Shown in pieces: positions 1 through 7,237 of a DNA stretch of 10,738 nucleotides. The DNA comes from Acidobacteriaceae bacterium (GTDB lineage: Bacteria; Acidobacteriota; Terriglobia; Terriglobales; SbA1). The position numbers and the translations under genes are program-made. The stretch's first letter is position 1, and the number at the start of each line of letters is the position of its first letter. The stretch spans positions 1-10,738 of the forward strand of contig JAFAGX010000344.1 of assembly GCA_019237515.1 (NCBI GenBank), read 5' to 3'. The notes below the pieces were generated by a model. That model worked only from the letters and a program-made list of their open reading frames with translations, was not told the DNA's origin and did no database searches.

Positions 1-195
1 CGTCTGTCCCGTTGCCTTGTTCGTGATGGAAACTCTTGCGCCGCCCACCACGGCTCCCGACGGGTCAGTAACTGTTCCTTGAATGCTGCCGGTAGAGATT
101 GTTGTCTGCCCCAGCAAGCTCACTGAAGTCAGACAAAGCACTGACATCAAAACGAAAAACAAAAAGGTGCGTGCGAAACAGGAATTCCGCAACAT
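1..195 (-). CDS. TonB-dependent receptor, Oar-like, with N-terminal carboxypeptidase-regulatory domain (5' part only)
   Basis: The first 65 codons of a gene that runs off the left edge. Residues 1-30 (MLRNSCFARTFLFFVLMSVL... ending LLGQ) form a Sec signal peptide with a hydrophobic core. From about residue 36, GSIQGTVTDPSGAVVGGARV is the typical opening of a carboxypeptidase D regulatory-like (CarboxypepD_reg) beta-sandwich. In acidobacteria this signal-peptide/CarboxypepD_reg combination usually starts a roughly 1000-residue outer-membrane TonB-dependent receptor of the Oar type, used for uptake of large substrates. The ATG (193-195) is well supported: GAGGAGG at 201-207 lies five bases upstream. 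The barrel and plug are outside the window, so the receptor call is an inference from family architecture. Another secreted protein with the same N-terminal domain is possible. Confidence 0.75.
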   Translation of the reverse strand, partial: MLRNSCFARTFLFFVLMSVLCLTSVSLLGQTTISTGSIQGTVTDPSGAVVGGARVSITNKATGQT

Positions 196-540
196 CGTTG
201 CCTCCTCAGAATCCATTTATTTTTGCGAAGAATTAAAAAGTTACTGGCGCCCACAAACGCTCAAACGGGATACGCACAAGACTGGAACCACTTTTGTTTT
301 TCCATCACCCCACAGACCTGTGCTGCTGCTGTAGGGGGCTGGTGTGCAATTCTGCCACCAATGTTGTGGCACGGGTCCAGACACTTAGTTTGTTATCGAT
401 ATTTCAGTAACTTAGATGGATCACAGCACGATTGCGATAAGGCCGAAACACGTCGCGTAATTCCAGATACTGTATGTAGCTCCGGAAAAGTGAATTGTTT
501 TTGAATGTTGCGGGTGAAACATAACACCAGCTACACAGGA
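196..540. other. 345-base intergenic region upstream of the TonB receptor gene
   Basis: I see no gene here on either strand; the short plus-strand frames have no ribosome-binding site or recognisable product. It holds the Shine-Dalgarno of the receptor gene (201-207), a candidate sigma-54 element (345-360) and a short interrupted palindrome CACAG-AC-CTGTG (311-322). An inverted pair TGTAGCT/AGCTACA (475-481 and 529-535) lies just beyond the stop of the VWFA gene; its 47-base spacing makes it weak as a terminator. The right part should also hold the 3' end of the VWFA transcript. Confidence 0.5.
345..360 (-). promoter_or_regulatory. Candidate sigma-54 (-24/-12) promoter
   Basis: On the minus strand the element reads TGGTGGCAGAATTGCA. 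The TGG of the -24 box and the full TTGCA of the -12 box are present with the required 12-base phase between GG and GC, but the middle of the -24 box (consensus TGGCAC) does not match. A start near base 334 would give a leader of about 140 bases for the TonB receptor gene. No convincing sigma-70 pair was found in the gap. One short match of this kind can arise by chance. Confidence 0.25.
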
Positions 541-1554
541 CTAAGATTTCGATTTCGTTGTGTAGTACCCGGTGCGGTGACGAACCACGAGTCGACCATC
601 CGAAGAGAAGCCTTTGACTTTGACTTGAACGCGGCGGAAATCAGAGTTTGCCAATCGCTGCGTCGGGTAGTACGCCAGCAGATATTGGGTTCGGAGTTCG
701 TCGCTTATTTTGTGAAACGCTTCATCCAGTTCTGGCACCGAGGTTGCGTAGAAGTACTTTCCTCCGGTGTCCTCGGAAAGTTGAATAAGAGCATGTTCGC
801 CGCCGGTGTCGCGCCCGGCGCTGGCTTCAACTGGAACATCGATGACGCTGTAGACAATCGCTTCCGCCTCCTGCGCCGCACGAAGCGCTTGCTGATAATC
901 CACTCGGCTGACTGTATCGCCGCCATCCGTGATCACTACCATCACTTTTCTGCCTTGCCGGGTCTGCAGCGACCTTGAGCCGAGGTATACAGCATCGTAC
1001 AGAGCTGTCCCCGCACCGAACCGGGGATGATCGATACCGCGGTCGATCGTCTTCAAATCGGAAGTAAACCTCACAAGTTCGTTGACCACTTCCCCAAACT
1101 CGAACAGAGAGAGTGCGTCGACCGGGCGCAGAATGGCATGCGCAAAATGTCGCGCCGAGTTCAGTTCTAGCGGCAAATCCTTGCGCGTGCTTAAGCTGGT
1201 ATCGATGTCCATCACAATGGATAACGGCAGAGCGGATTCCTTGCCGAAGACGGCAATAGTTTGTGGTGCACCGTCTTCCTGAACTTCGAAATTATCCTTT
1301 GTCAGACCACCGATAGGTGCGCCATGCTCATCAGTCACTGTGACGAACACATTCACAAGTTTCACATTAACTTTGAAGGTAGTATCTGTCTGGGATGCGC
1401 TCGAATCTTTCGCATCGGCGGAAGCGCTCGATGCCCACGGTGGTTTGGGTATCTGCGCTACACACAGGGAACCGAGGGCCGTGACAAACAGAATAAAATT
1501 CGCAACCGAGATAACCGCGCTATTGCTGCGGCTCAAGCGTCTATGTTGTTTCAT
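541..1554 (-). CDS. VWFA-related acidobacterial domain protein (TIGR03436-like), exported
   Basis: A 337-residue exported protein. Residues 1-34 are a signal peptide: basic MKQHRRLSRS, hydrophobic VANFILFVTALGSLC, then VAQ. Residues 60-105 (VKLVNVFVTVTDEHGAPIGGL, then DNFEVQEDGAPQTI) are the beta-rich lead-in usual for this family. A von Willebrand A domain follows (about 110-290). Its metal-ion-dependent adhesion site is visible: DTSLS at 118-122 (DxSxS), Thr183 in AGTALYDAV and Asp210 in VVITDGGDT. The C-terminus (RVQVKVKGF..., RTGYYTTK) is also typical. Function is unknown; MIDAS domains usually bind protein ligands through a divalent metal. The ATG at 1552-1554 is chosen because it begins a normal signal peptide. 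An ATG at 1609-1611 (AGGGA seven bases upstream) and a TTG at 1666-1668 (AGGAGA nine bases upstream) would add 19 or 38 residues before it. The 157 bases to moaDE hold only a weak hairpin. Confidence 0.88.
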   Translation of the reverse strand: MKQHRRLSRSNSAVISVANFILFVTALGSLCVAQIPKPPWASSASADAKDSSASQTDTTFKVNVKLVNVFVTVTDEHGAPIGGLTKDNFEVQEDGAPQTIAVFGKESALPLSIVMDIDTSLSTRKDLPLELNSARHFAHAILRPVDALSLFEFGEVVNELVRFTSDLKTIDRGIDHPRFGAGTALYDAVYLGSRSLQTRQGRKVMVVITDGGDTVSRVDYQQALRAAQEAEAIVYSVIDVPVEASAGRDTGGEHALIQLSEDTGGKYFYATSVPELDEAFHKISDELRTQYLLAYYPTQRLANSDFRRVQVKVKGFSSDGRLVVRHRTGYYTTKSKS

Positions 1555-1711
1555 GGGGGATTTCCCCGCGCGGCTCTGACCTCGCTCCTGCACCTCAAGC
1601 TGGCGCGGCATGCCAAGGTCCCTGGGCGCGCAGAAGCTTGCTCGGGATGAGAAGGCAGCCGGACCCAATACTGAGAATCTCCTGAAAGCTTAGATGCAGG
1701 CTTTTCTTAAA

Positions 1712-2422
1712 TCACGGGGATTGCTGAATGTCAGCAGGAAACGGTTCCCCGTCGGCCCATACCGCTCCGTCCTCGAAATGCTCTTTCTTCCAGATGGGTA
1801 CGGTACGCTTGAGCGTGTCAATTACCCAGCGGCAGGCATCGAAGGCCGCCGCACGATGCGCTGATCCAACCACTATCAGGACGCTGGTCTCGCCGACGTA
1901 CAAGCGTCCCAGGCGGTGCACAATCTTGACCTGCCGAATGGGAAACTGTGCCAGCGCGCTCTCCACTAATCCATTCATCTGCTTAACAGCCATTTCTTCG
2001 TACGCTTCATAATCGAGAAACAGAGTGCGCCGGCCGCGGCTGTTATCCCGCACAACCCCTTCGAACGTAACTACGGCACCGTCGGCGGGACATTTGAGCT
2101 CTTCCACAAGAGTCGCTGTATCTATCTTCTCGTGAACGATCTCGACGCGACTTACGCCTTTAAGAACTGCATCTGCCGAGCCTCCGCTAACTGGAGGGAG
2201 CAGCGCGACTTCGTCGCCGGGGTGCAGTTGGGCTTCTGGACGGGCGTACTCCTTATTGATCGACATCGCCAATGAGTCTACGAGTGGGTGGAATCCGGGC
2301 ATGCTGGCCTGGTAATGAGCGAGCACATCCTTCAGTGTGGCAGCTTCCGAGAGGTCGAGCATATCCGCGCTCTGACCCGCGATTTCGCGCAGCACACCGA
2401 AAAAAAGCACCCGTACCTGCAT
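1712..2422 (-). CDS. MoaD-MoaE fusion: molybdopterin synthase, both subunits in one chain
   Basis: Molybdopterin synthase converts cyclic pyranopterin monophosphate to molybdopterin, with sulfur carried as a thiocarboxylate on the MoaD C-terminal Gly-Gly. Residues 1-81 are MoaD (start MQVRVLFFGVLREIAG; DEVALLPPVSGG at the end, Gly80-Gly81). Residues about 88-230 are MoaE: FEGVVRDNSRGRRTLFLDYEAY, then HRLGRLYVGE and GSAHRAAAFDACRW. Lys205 and Lys212, seven residues apart in LKRTVPIWKKE, fit the two conserved lysines of E. coli MoaE (Lys119, Lys126). Separate MoaD is about 81 residues and MoaE about 150, so this 236-residue chain holds both intact. The ATG at 2420-2422 starts exactly at MoaD; the open frame extends 93 codons further, but that stretch overlaps the next gene and has no MoaD homology. 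Ribosome-binding site weak (AAGAG). It resembles mycobacterial MoaX in layout. No other moa gene is in the window. Confidence 0.93.
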   Translation of the reverse strand: MQVRVLFFGVLREIAGQSADMLDLSEAATLKDVLAHYQASMPGFHPLVDSLAMSINKEYARPEAQLHPGDEVALLPPVSGGSADAVLKGVSRVEIVHEKIDTATLVEELKCPADGAVVTFEGVVRDNSRGRRTLFLDYEAYEEMAVKQMNGLVESALAQFPIRQVKIVHRLGRLYVGETSVLIVVGSAHRAAAFDACRWVIDTLKRTVPIWKKEHFEDGAVWADGEPFPADIQQSP

Positions 2423-2486
2423 AGCTCTTTTGAAGTGTATCGCGGATGACTTCGCCTTTGTGTCGCAAACACCGGGAAAGAACGAA

Positions 2487-2514
2487 CATGCCAGGCCTGT
2501 AAAGCTCTGGCATG
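2487..2514 (-). terminator. Hairpin behind the FecR-like gene, possible terminator
   Basis: A perfect 8-base inverted repeat CATGCCAG/CTGGCATG (2487-2494 and 2507-2514) with a 12-base loop, 14 bases past the FecR-like stop codon. On the minus strand it is followed by TTCGTTCTTTC, which is pyrimidine-rich but not a clean U run, so termination may be partial. It separates the FecR-like gene from moaDE. Confidence 0.45.
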
Positions 2515-2528
2515 CTCGTCGCGCTCGA

Positions 2529-4379
2529 TTACTTGTGGGGCCGCTCCACGTGCGGAGGCGGTGCGGGTCGCGGCGCTTCTGTTCTGCCAGCCGGACGCTG
2601 CTGCTGCCATGTCTGGAATTTCCGCTCTTCGCTTTGCTGCCGCTGCGGGTTCTCCTGCACGGGAGGCGCTTGCCGCACGTAAGGATGTCCACCTTCGCCA
2701 ACGGGTGGCCGTGGAACGTTCCCGACCTGCGGGCGTGGCACTTGCGTCGTGCCGCCAGGACGTGTCACTTCGGCATGAGAAGGCTCAGGCGTACCTTGCT
2801 CCTCCAGATGCGTGTTCACCTGCGGACGTGGCGGCTGGCTCTCAGTGCGAGGAGCGGGCACGGGGCGTCCCGGGGTTTCCGTGCGCACATTCGCGGTTTG
2901 CCGCTGTTCAAATGAAGGTCGTGGCGCAGTCGGCGTCCTGGTCGCGACAACCTGCCGGTTCTCCACCGCGGTGGTGGGGTGCACTGGTGTCGGGCGCCCG
3001 GCGCCGAGCACGCTTTGCTTTACTGGCTGCACAGGCACGTTGCGCTCGACTGGAGCTTGCGCAATTTTGTTTTCGTCCACTTTAACCAGATTCGCATTCA
3101 CCGGACGTGCGCTGGCGAAGGTCTGATGGGACACGGCTGTGACCGCGTTGGGAACTCTTTGGTTAACATACGTCACCCGGTTCACCGTGGTCGTGTTGTT
3201 GTTGATGATGGTCGTGTTGTAAACATTCGTGACTTGGGTGACATTCACCCGAGTGTTGGTGATGTTCACATTATTGAAGTACCCGCGGCTGGTGCGGTAC
3301 CAGGGCACGTATACTTCACGAGGCGCCAACGGGAACCAGGCAACGGCCGGGCCAACTCCAACTCCCACCGCAAACCCGCCTCCGCCGACGAATGCTACAA
3401 AGGCAGGTGCGTATACCGGACGAACCACGATCGGGCCTGGCGCCCAGCACCATCCCCCTTCCACAAATGCCCAGCGGCCGTAGTGGAATGGTGCGAACCC
3501 CCAAGGTTCATCTTCAACCCAGGTCCATCCCCAGGGCTCGATAAACACCCAATGTCCGAAGCGGTATGGAGCCCAACCCGGCGTCACGCCAACCGGTGTC
3601 CAAACCGGGCCGTAGTCGGCAACATAGTGCCAGTGACCGTATTCATCCAGATCCTCGTATCCGGTCATGTCGTTGGAAATATAGTTTGCCGACTCTGAGC
3701 GGTCCTCGCCCTGATCACGGCTGAAGGCAAATTGATCGAAGTCATCGTTGCCCGGAAGTTGTCCAATCTGATGATCCAGTTCGTTGGTGCCTGTGAATAC
3801 GGCACGCTGACCGGCAACGACGTCGTATGAGGCCCCTCCACCGGTAACTTCCCCGCGTCCACGCCATACTGTGACGTCGCTTTCATCCCCGGAACTGTTC
3901 ACGTCTACGCGGTATTCACCGGTACGTTGTACAACGAAAGCCGAGTTGGGTGTGTCGATCTCGAACTGATCATTGTCATCCAGGTGGCGCACACGAAAAA
4001 TCAAAGAGCCTTGCGAGAGGCGTACCTGGGTTGTGCGATCATCCAGTTCCAGAAACGTGATGCTGGTCTCGGCATCAATGCGCAGCGAAGTCGAGCCGAT
4101 TTGGACTTCGGCACGGGAATCCTTATCTGCCCACAAATTATCTCCCGTGGTCATTGGGCGATTCCGCACCGCCTGCACCCAGTCGCCCTCGCCGCCTGGC
4201 TGAAAGGAAACTGATCCAATCGAATAGCTCAGGCGCGCAACCCTGGTGGGTGGATCCTGCGCTGGGGCCTGTTGTTCTTGCTGCTCGTCCGGAGGTCCTT
4301 GGGCCAATAGAGAAGAACTTGGCAGCATCACAAGAATGGCTGCCATAACGGTGATTAAAAGCGACGTGTGCCTTTTCAT
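2529..4379 (-). CDS. Exported FecR-domain / DUF6600-type protein with proline-rich tail
   Basis: A 616-residue secreted or periplasmic protein of unknown function. Residues 1-27 are a signal peptide (MKRHTSLLITVMAAILVMLP...SLLAQ). Residues about 46-200 are a FecR-like beta-domain (VARLSYSIGSVSFQPGG, then W..A..N..MTTGDNLWADKDSRAEVQIGST, QGSLIFRV, FEIDTPNSAFVVQRTGEYRVDV, VWRGRGEV). Residues 247-314 are the aromatic DUF6600-like part: YGHWHYVADYGPVWTPVGV, then two similar 21-residue units at 268-288 and 294-314. Next come a Gly/Val-rich patch (330-345), an Asn/Thr/Val-rich stretch (368-412) and a Pro/Gln/Arg-rich, probably disordered tail (about 430-616). Classical FecR is a membrane-spanning anti-sigma regulator beside a sigma factor. 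Here the domain is outside the cytoplasm and no sigma factor is adjacent, so that role is unlikely. The ATG has GAGGAA seven bases upstream. Single gene, bounded by hairpins. Confidence 0.85.
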   Translation of the reverse strand: MKRHTSLLITVMAAILVMLPSSSLLAQGPPDEQQEQQAPAQDPPTRVARLSYSIGSVSFQPGGEGDWVQAVRNRPMTTGDNLWADKDSRAEVQIGSTSLRIDAETSITFLELDDRTTQVRLSQGSLIFRVRHLDDNDQFEIDTPNSAFVVQRTGEYRVDVNSSGDESDVTVWRGRGEVTGGGASYDVVAGQRAVFTGTNELDHQIGQLPGNDDFDQFAFSRDQGEDRSESANYISNDMTGYEDLDEYGHWHYVADYGPVWTPVGVTPGWAPYRFGHWVFIEPWGWTWVEDEPWGFAPFHYGRWAFVEGGWCWAPGPIVVRPVYAPAFVAFVGGGGFAVGVGVGPAVAWFPLAPREVYVPWYRTSRGYFNNVNITNTRVNVTQVTNVYNTTIINNNTTTVNRVTYVNQRVPNAVTAVSHQTFASARPVNANLVKVDENKIAQAPVERNVPVQPVKQSVLGAGRPTPVHPTTAVENRQVVATRTPTAPRPSFEQRQTANVRTETPGRPVPAPRTESQPPRPQVNTHLEEQGTPEPSHAEVTRPGGTTQVPRPQVGNVPRPPVGEGGHPYVRQAPPVQENPQRQQSEERKFQTWQQQRPAGRTEAPRPAPPPHVERPHK

Positions 4380-4418
4380 AATCAGGTTCCTCGTGGCGAA
4401 TCCACTGGCACTAATGAC

Positions 4419-4438
4419 TTAAGCTTCCGAATGCTTAA
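4419..4438. promoter_or_regulatory. Interrupted palindrome upstream of the FecR-like gene, candidate operator
   Basis: TTAAGC and GCTTAA (4419-4424, 4433-4438) form perfect 6-base half-sites around TTCCGAAT, 39 to 59 bases before the start codon of the FecR-like gene. The position and 20-base size suit a dimeric repressor, but I cannot name one. It could instead be a leader hairpin. Confidence 0.3.
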
Positions 4439-4498
4439 ACACCGGCCAGCAACACAAGTTTTGTGGCGGTTCCGTTTCCGTTCTACTGTAATCCAAAC

Positions 4499-4534
4499 AA
4501 AAAAATACCAGTACGTGCATGTGACGTACTGGTA
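4499..4534 (-). terminator. Rho-independent terminator of lon
   Basis: On the minus strand a perfect 11-base stem (TACCAGTACGT/ACGTACTGGTA, 4506-4516 and 4524-4534) with a 7-base loop is followed at once by seven T (4505-4499). It lies 21 bases beyond the lon stop codon. This is the clearest terminator in the window and separates lon from the FecR-like gene. Confidence 0.9.
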
Positions 4535-4555
4535 ACTGAGGTAACAATACCCAAA

Positions 4556-6991
4556 CTAGCTGACCGGTTGCTCCGTGAGCACCTTTTCCCGTTCCTCCTC
4601 GGCTTGTCTTTGCTCAGTGGATGAGGAAGGCAGCGCCCATTCCAGCACTTCTTCGATCGTCTTCACATAATGGATATTCAAGTTCTCCAACTGCTCCGGC
4701 GTCAAATCCTCGACAACGTTGGTGCGGTTTTCCGCCGGCAGAATGATGTCGTGAACCCCAGCCCGCTTTGCCGCGAGCACTTTCTCCTTGACGCCGCCAA
4801 TTGGCAGCACATTCCCACTGAGCGTTATCTCGCCGGTCATGGCCGTCAGAGGACGTACGGGTCGATTCGTGAGAAGTGATACCAGTGCCGTAGCCATCGT
4901 TACACCGGCTGATGGTCCGTCCTTAGGAATGGCACCGGCAGGCACGTGGATATGTATGTCATGATCGGCAAAGAAGCTCTCCGGAATGCCGAGTTGCACC
5001 GCGTTGGACCGCACCCAGGTCAGAGCAGCCTGCATCGACTCCTGCATGACTTGGCCGATCTGGCCAGTCATCGTGAAGCCGCCCTTGCCCCTCATGACAT
5101 TGGCTTCAACAAACAAAATGTCACCGCCCGAAGGCGTCCAAGCCAGACCGACAACCACGCCAGGCCGCTTCGTACGTTCGGCGATTTCGCCTTCGCTGCG
5201 AATCTTGATGCCGCCCAGGAACTCCTGAATGATTTCCGGAGTAACGATCAGCGTTTCGCGCTTCCCTTCGGCCAAGCGCCGCGCCTGTTTTCGGCATATC
5301 GTTCCGATGTTCCGCTCCAGGTTTCGAACACCAGCTTCACGGGTATAGTGCCGGATGATGTTGCTGATGGATTCTTCCGGAAATTCGATATTTTCCTTCG
5401 TGATCCCGTTCTCCTCGATCTGCCGCGGAATCAAATACTGAAACGCGATGTGGATCTTTTCTTCCTCCGTATAGCCTTGGAGTTCGATAATCTCCATGCG
5501 ATCCCGCAACGGCTCGGAAATCGTGTCGAGGATGTTTGCCGTTGTAATGAATAAGACCTTCGACAAATCGAAGGGCACGTCGAGATAGTTGTCGCGGAAA
5601 GTGGCGTTTTGTTCCGGATCCAACGCTTCCAATAGCGCCGATCCCGGATCGCCACGGAAATCCCGGCCTACCTTGTCAATTTCGTCAAGCATGAACACGG
5701 GATCTTTGGTCTCGGCACGCCGAATTCCCTGAATGATCTGGCCCGGCAGCGCACCGATGTAAGTGCGCCGATGTCCGCGGATTTCCGCTTCATCGTGCAC
5801 ACCTCCCAAAGAGATGCGAACAAACTTGCGTCCTAAGGCCCGGGCGATCGATTTGCCGAGCGAAGTTTTGCCCACACCCGGCGGCCCGACGAAACAAAGA
5901 ATTGGGCCCTTCATTGTCGGCTTCAAGCGACGCACTGAAAGGTAATCCAGAATGCGGTCTTTGACTTTCTTCAAGTCGTAGTGGTCGGTATCAAGAACTT
6001 CTTTGGCTTTGACAATATCGACATCGCCGCCCGACGTTTTCGCCCACGGCAGCACCGCAAGCCACTCAATATAGTTTCGCGTGACCGAATAATCTGCCGC
6101 CATCGGCGACATGCGCGAGAGCCGGCCGAGTTCCTTTAGCGCCTCTTTTTTCACCTCGTCCGGCATTCCCGCAGATTCAATTTTCTGCCGAAGCTCTTCC
6201 GTATCGCGCTGTCCTTCGTCCTGCTCACCCAATTCCTTTTGGATCGCCTTCATCTGTTCGCGCAAGTAGTACTCGCGCTGGGTCTGTTGGACCCGGTCCT
6301 GAACTTCCGACTGAATCTTGTTTCGCAGTTGCTGGACTTCCAGTTCCTTGGCCAGGTGCTGATTGATCTTTTCCAACCGAACCCGGACATCCGTGGTTTC
6401 AAGCGTGTCCTGCTTGTCAGCCGTGGAAAGCGATGGCAATGACGAGGCAATAAAGTCAACCAGCCTGCCAGGCTCCTCGATATTCATGGCGACCGTGGAC
6501 AGTTCGTCGGATAAGGTCGGCGAGCCCGCTACGATCTGCTGAAAAAGCGTCAGAACGTTGCGTTGCAGAGCTTCTACTTCCGAACTTTTAGGCGGGATCG
6601 CCTCGGGAACCGTTTCCACCTGCGCCCGCATGAATGGGGTGAGCTGAGCAAACTCTCCCAGGCGTACCCGCTCCAGCCCTTCGGCAAACACAAAAAGGCT
6701 CTGGTTGGGCATTTTTACGACCTTATGAACGATTGCCAGAGTTCCAACCGTGTAAAGGTCTGCAGGTTGCGGGGCGTCGATCCGGGCTTCCCGCTGTGCC
6801 ACCACCACGATCGTCTTGTCCTCACCCAGGGAGTTAATCAGCTGCACAGAGCTCTCTCTGCCAACTGTAAGAGGCAGAACCGCATGGGGGAATAACACCG
6901 TATCCCTCACGGGAAGGATCGGAAGTGCCCGTTCCTGCTCATTCTTATTGTTTTCTTTAGGATTGCGTTCAGCTCGTGACTGCTGTGCCAT
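4556..6991 (-). CDS. lon: ATP-dependent protease Lon (LonA type)
   Basis: Cytoplasmic hexameric AAA+ serine protease that degrades misfolded and some regulatory proteins. At 811 residues it has normal LonA length. Order: substrate-binding N-domain (about 21-215, opening [14 protein letters not shown]), a helical coiled-coil part (205-265, with [16 protein letters not shown]), the AAA+ domain with Walker A GPPGVGKT at 369-376 and Walker B FMLDEID with Asp436-Glu437, then the protease domain (about 600-785) with catalytic Ser694 in KDGPSAGVT and Lys737 in [14 protein letters not shown]. The Ser-Lys spacing of 43 equals E. coli Ser679/Lys722. A charged tail of about 25 residues ([12 protein letters not shown]) follows the protease domain. 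The ATG has AAGGTG upstream; that site overlaps a HAIR-type inverted repeat (6999-7019), so HspR-like heat-shock repression is likely. A strong terminator lies behind the gene, so it is probably transcribed alone. Confidence 0.98.
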   Translation of the reverse strand: MAQQSRAERNPKENNKNEQERALPILPVRDTVLFPHAVLPLTVGRESSVQLINSLGEDKTIVVVAQREARIDAPQPADLYTVGTLAIVHKVVKMPNQSLFVFAEGLERVRLGEFAQLTPFMRAQVETVPEAIPPKSSEVEALQRNVLTLFQQIVAGSPTLSDELSTVAMNIEEPGRLVDFIASSLPSLSTADKQDTLETTDVRVRLEKINQHLAKELEVQQLRNKIQSEVQDRVQQTQREYYLREQMKAIQKELGEQDEGQRDTEELRQKIESAGMPDEVKKEALKELGRLSRMSPMAADYSVTRNYIEWLAVLPWAKTSGGDVDIVKAKEVLDTDHYDLKKVKDRILDYLSVRRLKPTMKGPILCFVGPPGVGKTSLGKSIARALGRKFVRISLGGVHDEAEIRGHRRTYIGALPGQIIQGIRRAETKDPVFMLDEIDKVGRDFRGDPGSALLEALDPEQNATFRDNYLDVPFDLSKVLFITTANILDTISEPLRDRMEIIELQGYTEEEKIHIAFQYLIPRQIEENGITKENIEFPEESISNIIRHYTREAGVRNLERNIGTICRKQARRLAEGKRETLIVTPEIIQEFLGGIKIRSEGEIAERTKRPGVVVGLAWTPSGGDILFVEANVMRGKGGFTMTGQIGQVMQESMQAALTWVRSNAVQLGIPESFFADHDIHIHVPAGAIPKDGPSAGVTMATALVSLLTNRPVRPLTAMTGEITLSGNVLPIGGVKEKVLAAKRAGVHDIILPAENRTNVVEDLTPEQLENLNIHYVKTIEEVLEWALPSSSTEQRQAEEEREKVLTEQPVS

Positions 6992-6998
6992 GTTTCAC

Positions 6999-7019
6999 CT
7001 TGAGTGTAGTCTGCTCAAG
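6999..7019 (-). promoter_or_regulatory. HAIR-like operator (HspR-associated inverted repeat) at the lon start
   Basis: Read on the minus strand: CTTGAGC, seven bases, ACTCAAG. The actinobacterial HAIR consensus is CTTGAGT-N7-ACTCAAG, so 13 of 14 half-site bases match at the exact spacing. It ends seven bases before the lon ATG and overlaps the ribosome-binding site. In Streptomyces, HspR represses dnaK, clpB and lon through this element. That HspR acts here is inferred; no hspR gene is in the window. Confidence 0.65.
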
Positions 7020-7024
7020 TTTTG

Positions 7025-7237
7025 ATGTCTTCAATGACCTGAAAGATGCAAGTCGACCCCGCGCGGGGCCTTTTAAGGCGTGAGGATTCTAAACCTTCCT
7101 CGCTCGCTTTGCACGAACGAAGGTACAGGGTCGTTGTATCACGGCAAAAGCGTAGCTCCTTACCGGGCGGTAGGCCCCGTCCCGGAGGCGAGGCCATCCC
7201 GTATGCGGGTTTGGCGTCCCTAAGGTTGTATAGCCGC
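7025..7237. other. Hairpin-rich intergenic region upstream of lon, possible degenerate repeat
   Basis: Non-coding stretch between the small secreted protein gene and lon. It contains four compact self-complementary units: CCCCGCGCGGGG (7057-7068, perfect palindrome), GCCTT-TT-AAGGC (7068-7079), TACCG-GG-CGGTA (7161-7172) and CCCG-TATG-CGGG (7198-7209). The part around 7120-7150 resembles, from memory only, a module that recurs between genes in acidobacteria. It should also hold the lon promoter, but I could not pick a convincing -35/-10 pair. Confidence 0.4.
7057..7079. repeat. Two adjoining palindromes upstream of lon
   Basis: CCCCGCGCGGGG (7057-7068) is a perfect 12-base palindrome. It shares its last G with GCCTTTTAAGGC (7068-7079), a 5-base stem with a TT turn. 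Together they could form a compact double hairpin about 65-90 bases upstream of the lon start, in either strand's RNA. Role unknown. Confidence 0.5.

Noticed and set aside
2423..2701. A 93-codon N-terminal extension of the MoaD-MoaE frame
   Set aside because: It overlaps the 3' end of the FecR-like gene, has no MoaD similarity and is low-complexity in basic residues; MoaD starts exactly at the ATG at 2420-2422.
2979..3698. Long plus-strand frames opposite the FecR-like gene
   Set aside because: They mirror the repetitive Asn/Thr/Val and Pro/Arg coding of the real gene and show no domain of their own.
7084..7095. GGTTTAGAATCC on the minus strand, similar to a tRNA T-arm
   Set aside because: The loop lacks the TTCRA core and no acceptor stem, anticodon arm or CCA-proximal pairing is found around it.
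7207..7220. GGGACGCCAAACCC on the minus strand, reminiscent of the cyclic-di-GMP (GEMM) riboswitch core
   Set aside because: The preceding GCAAACC-GAAA arm and the following tetraloop-receptor arm are missing, and it follows the stop codon of the upstream gene instead of lying near a start.
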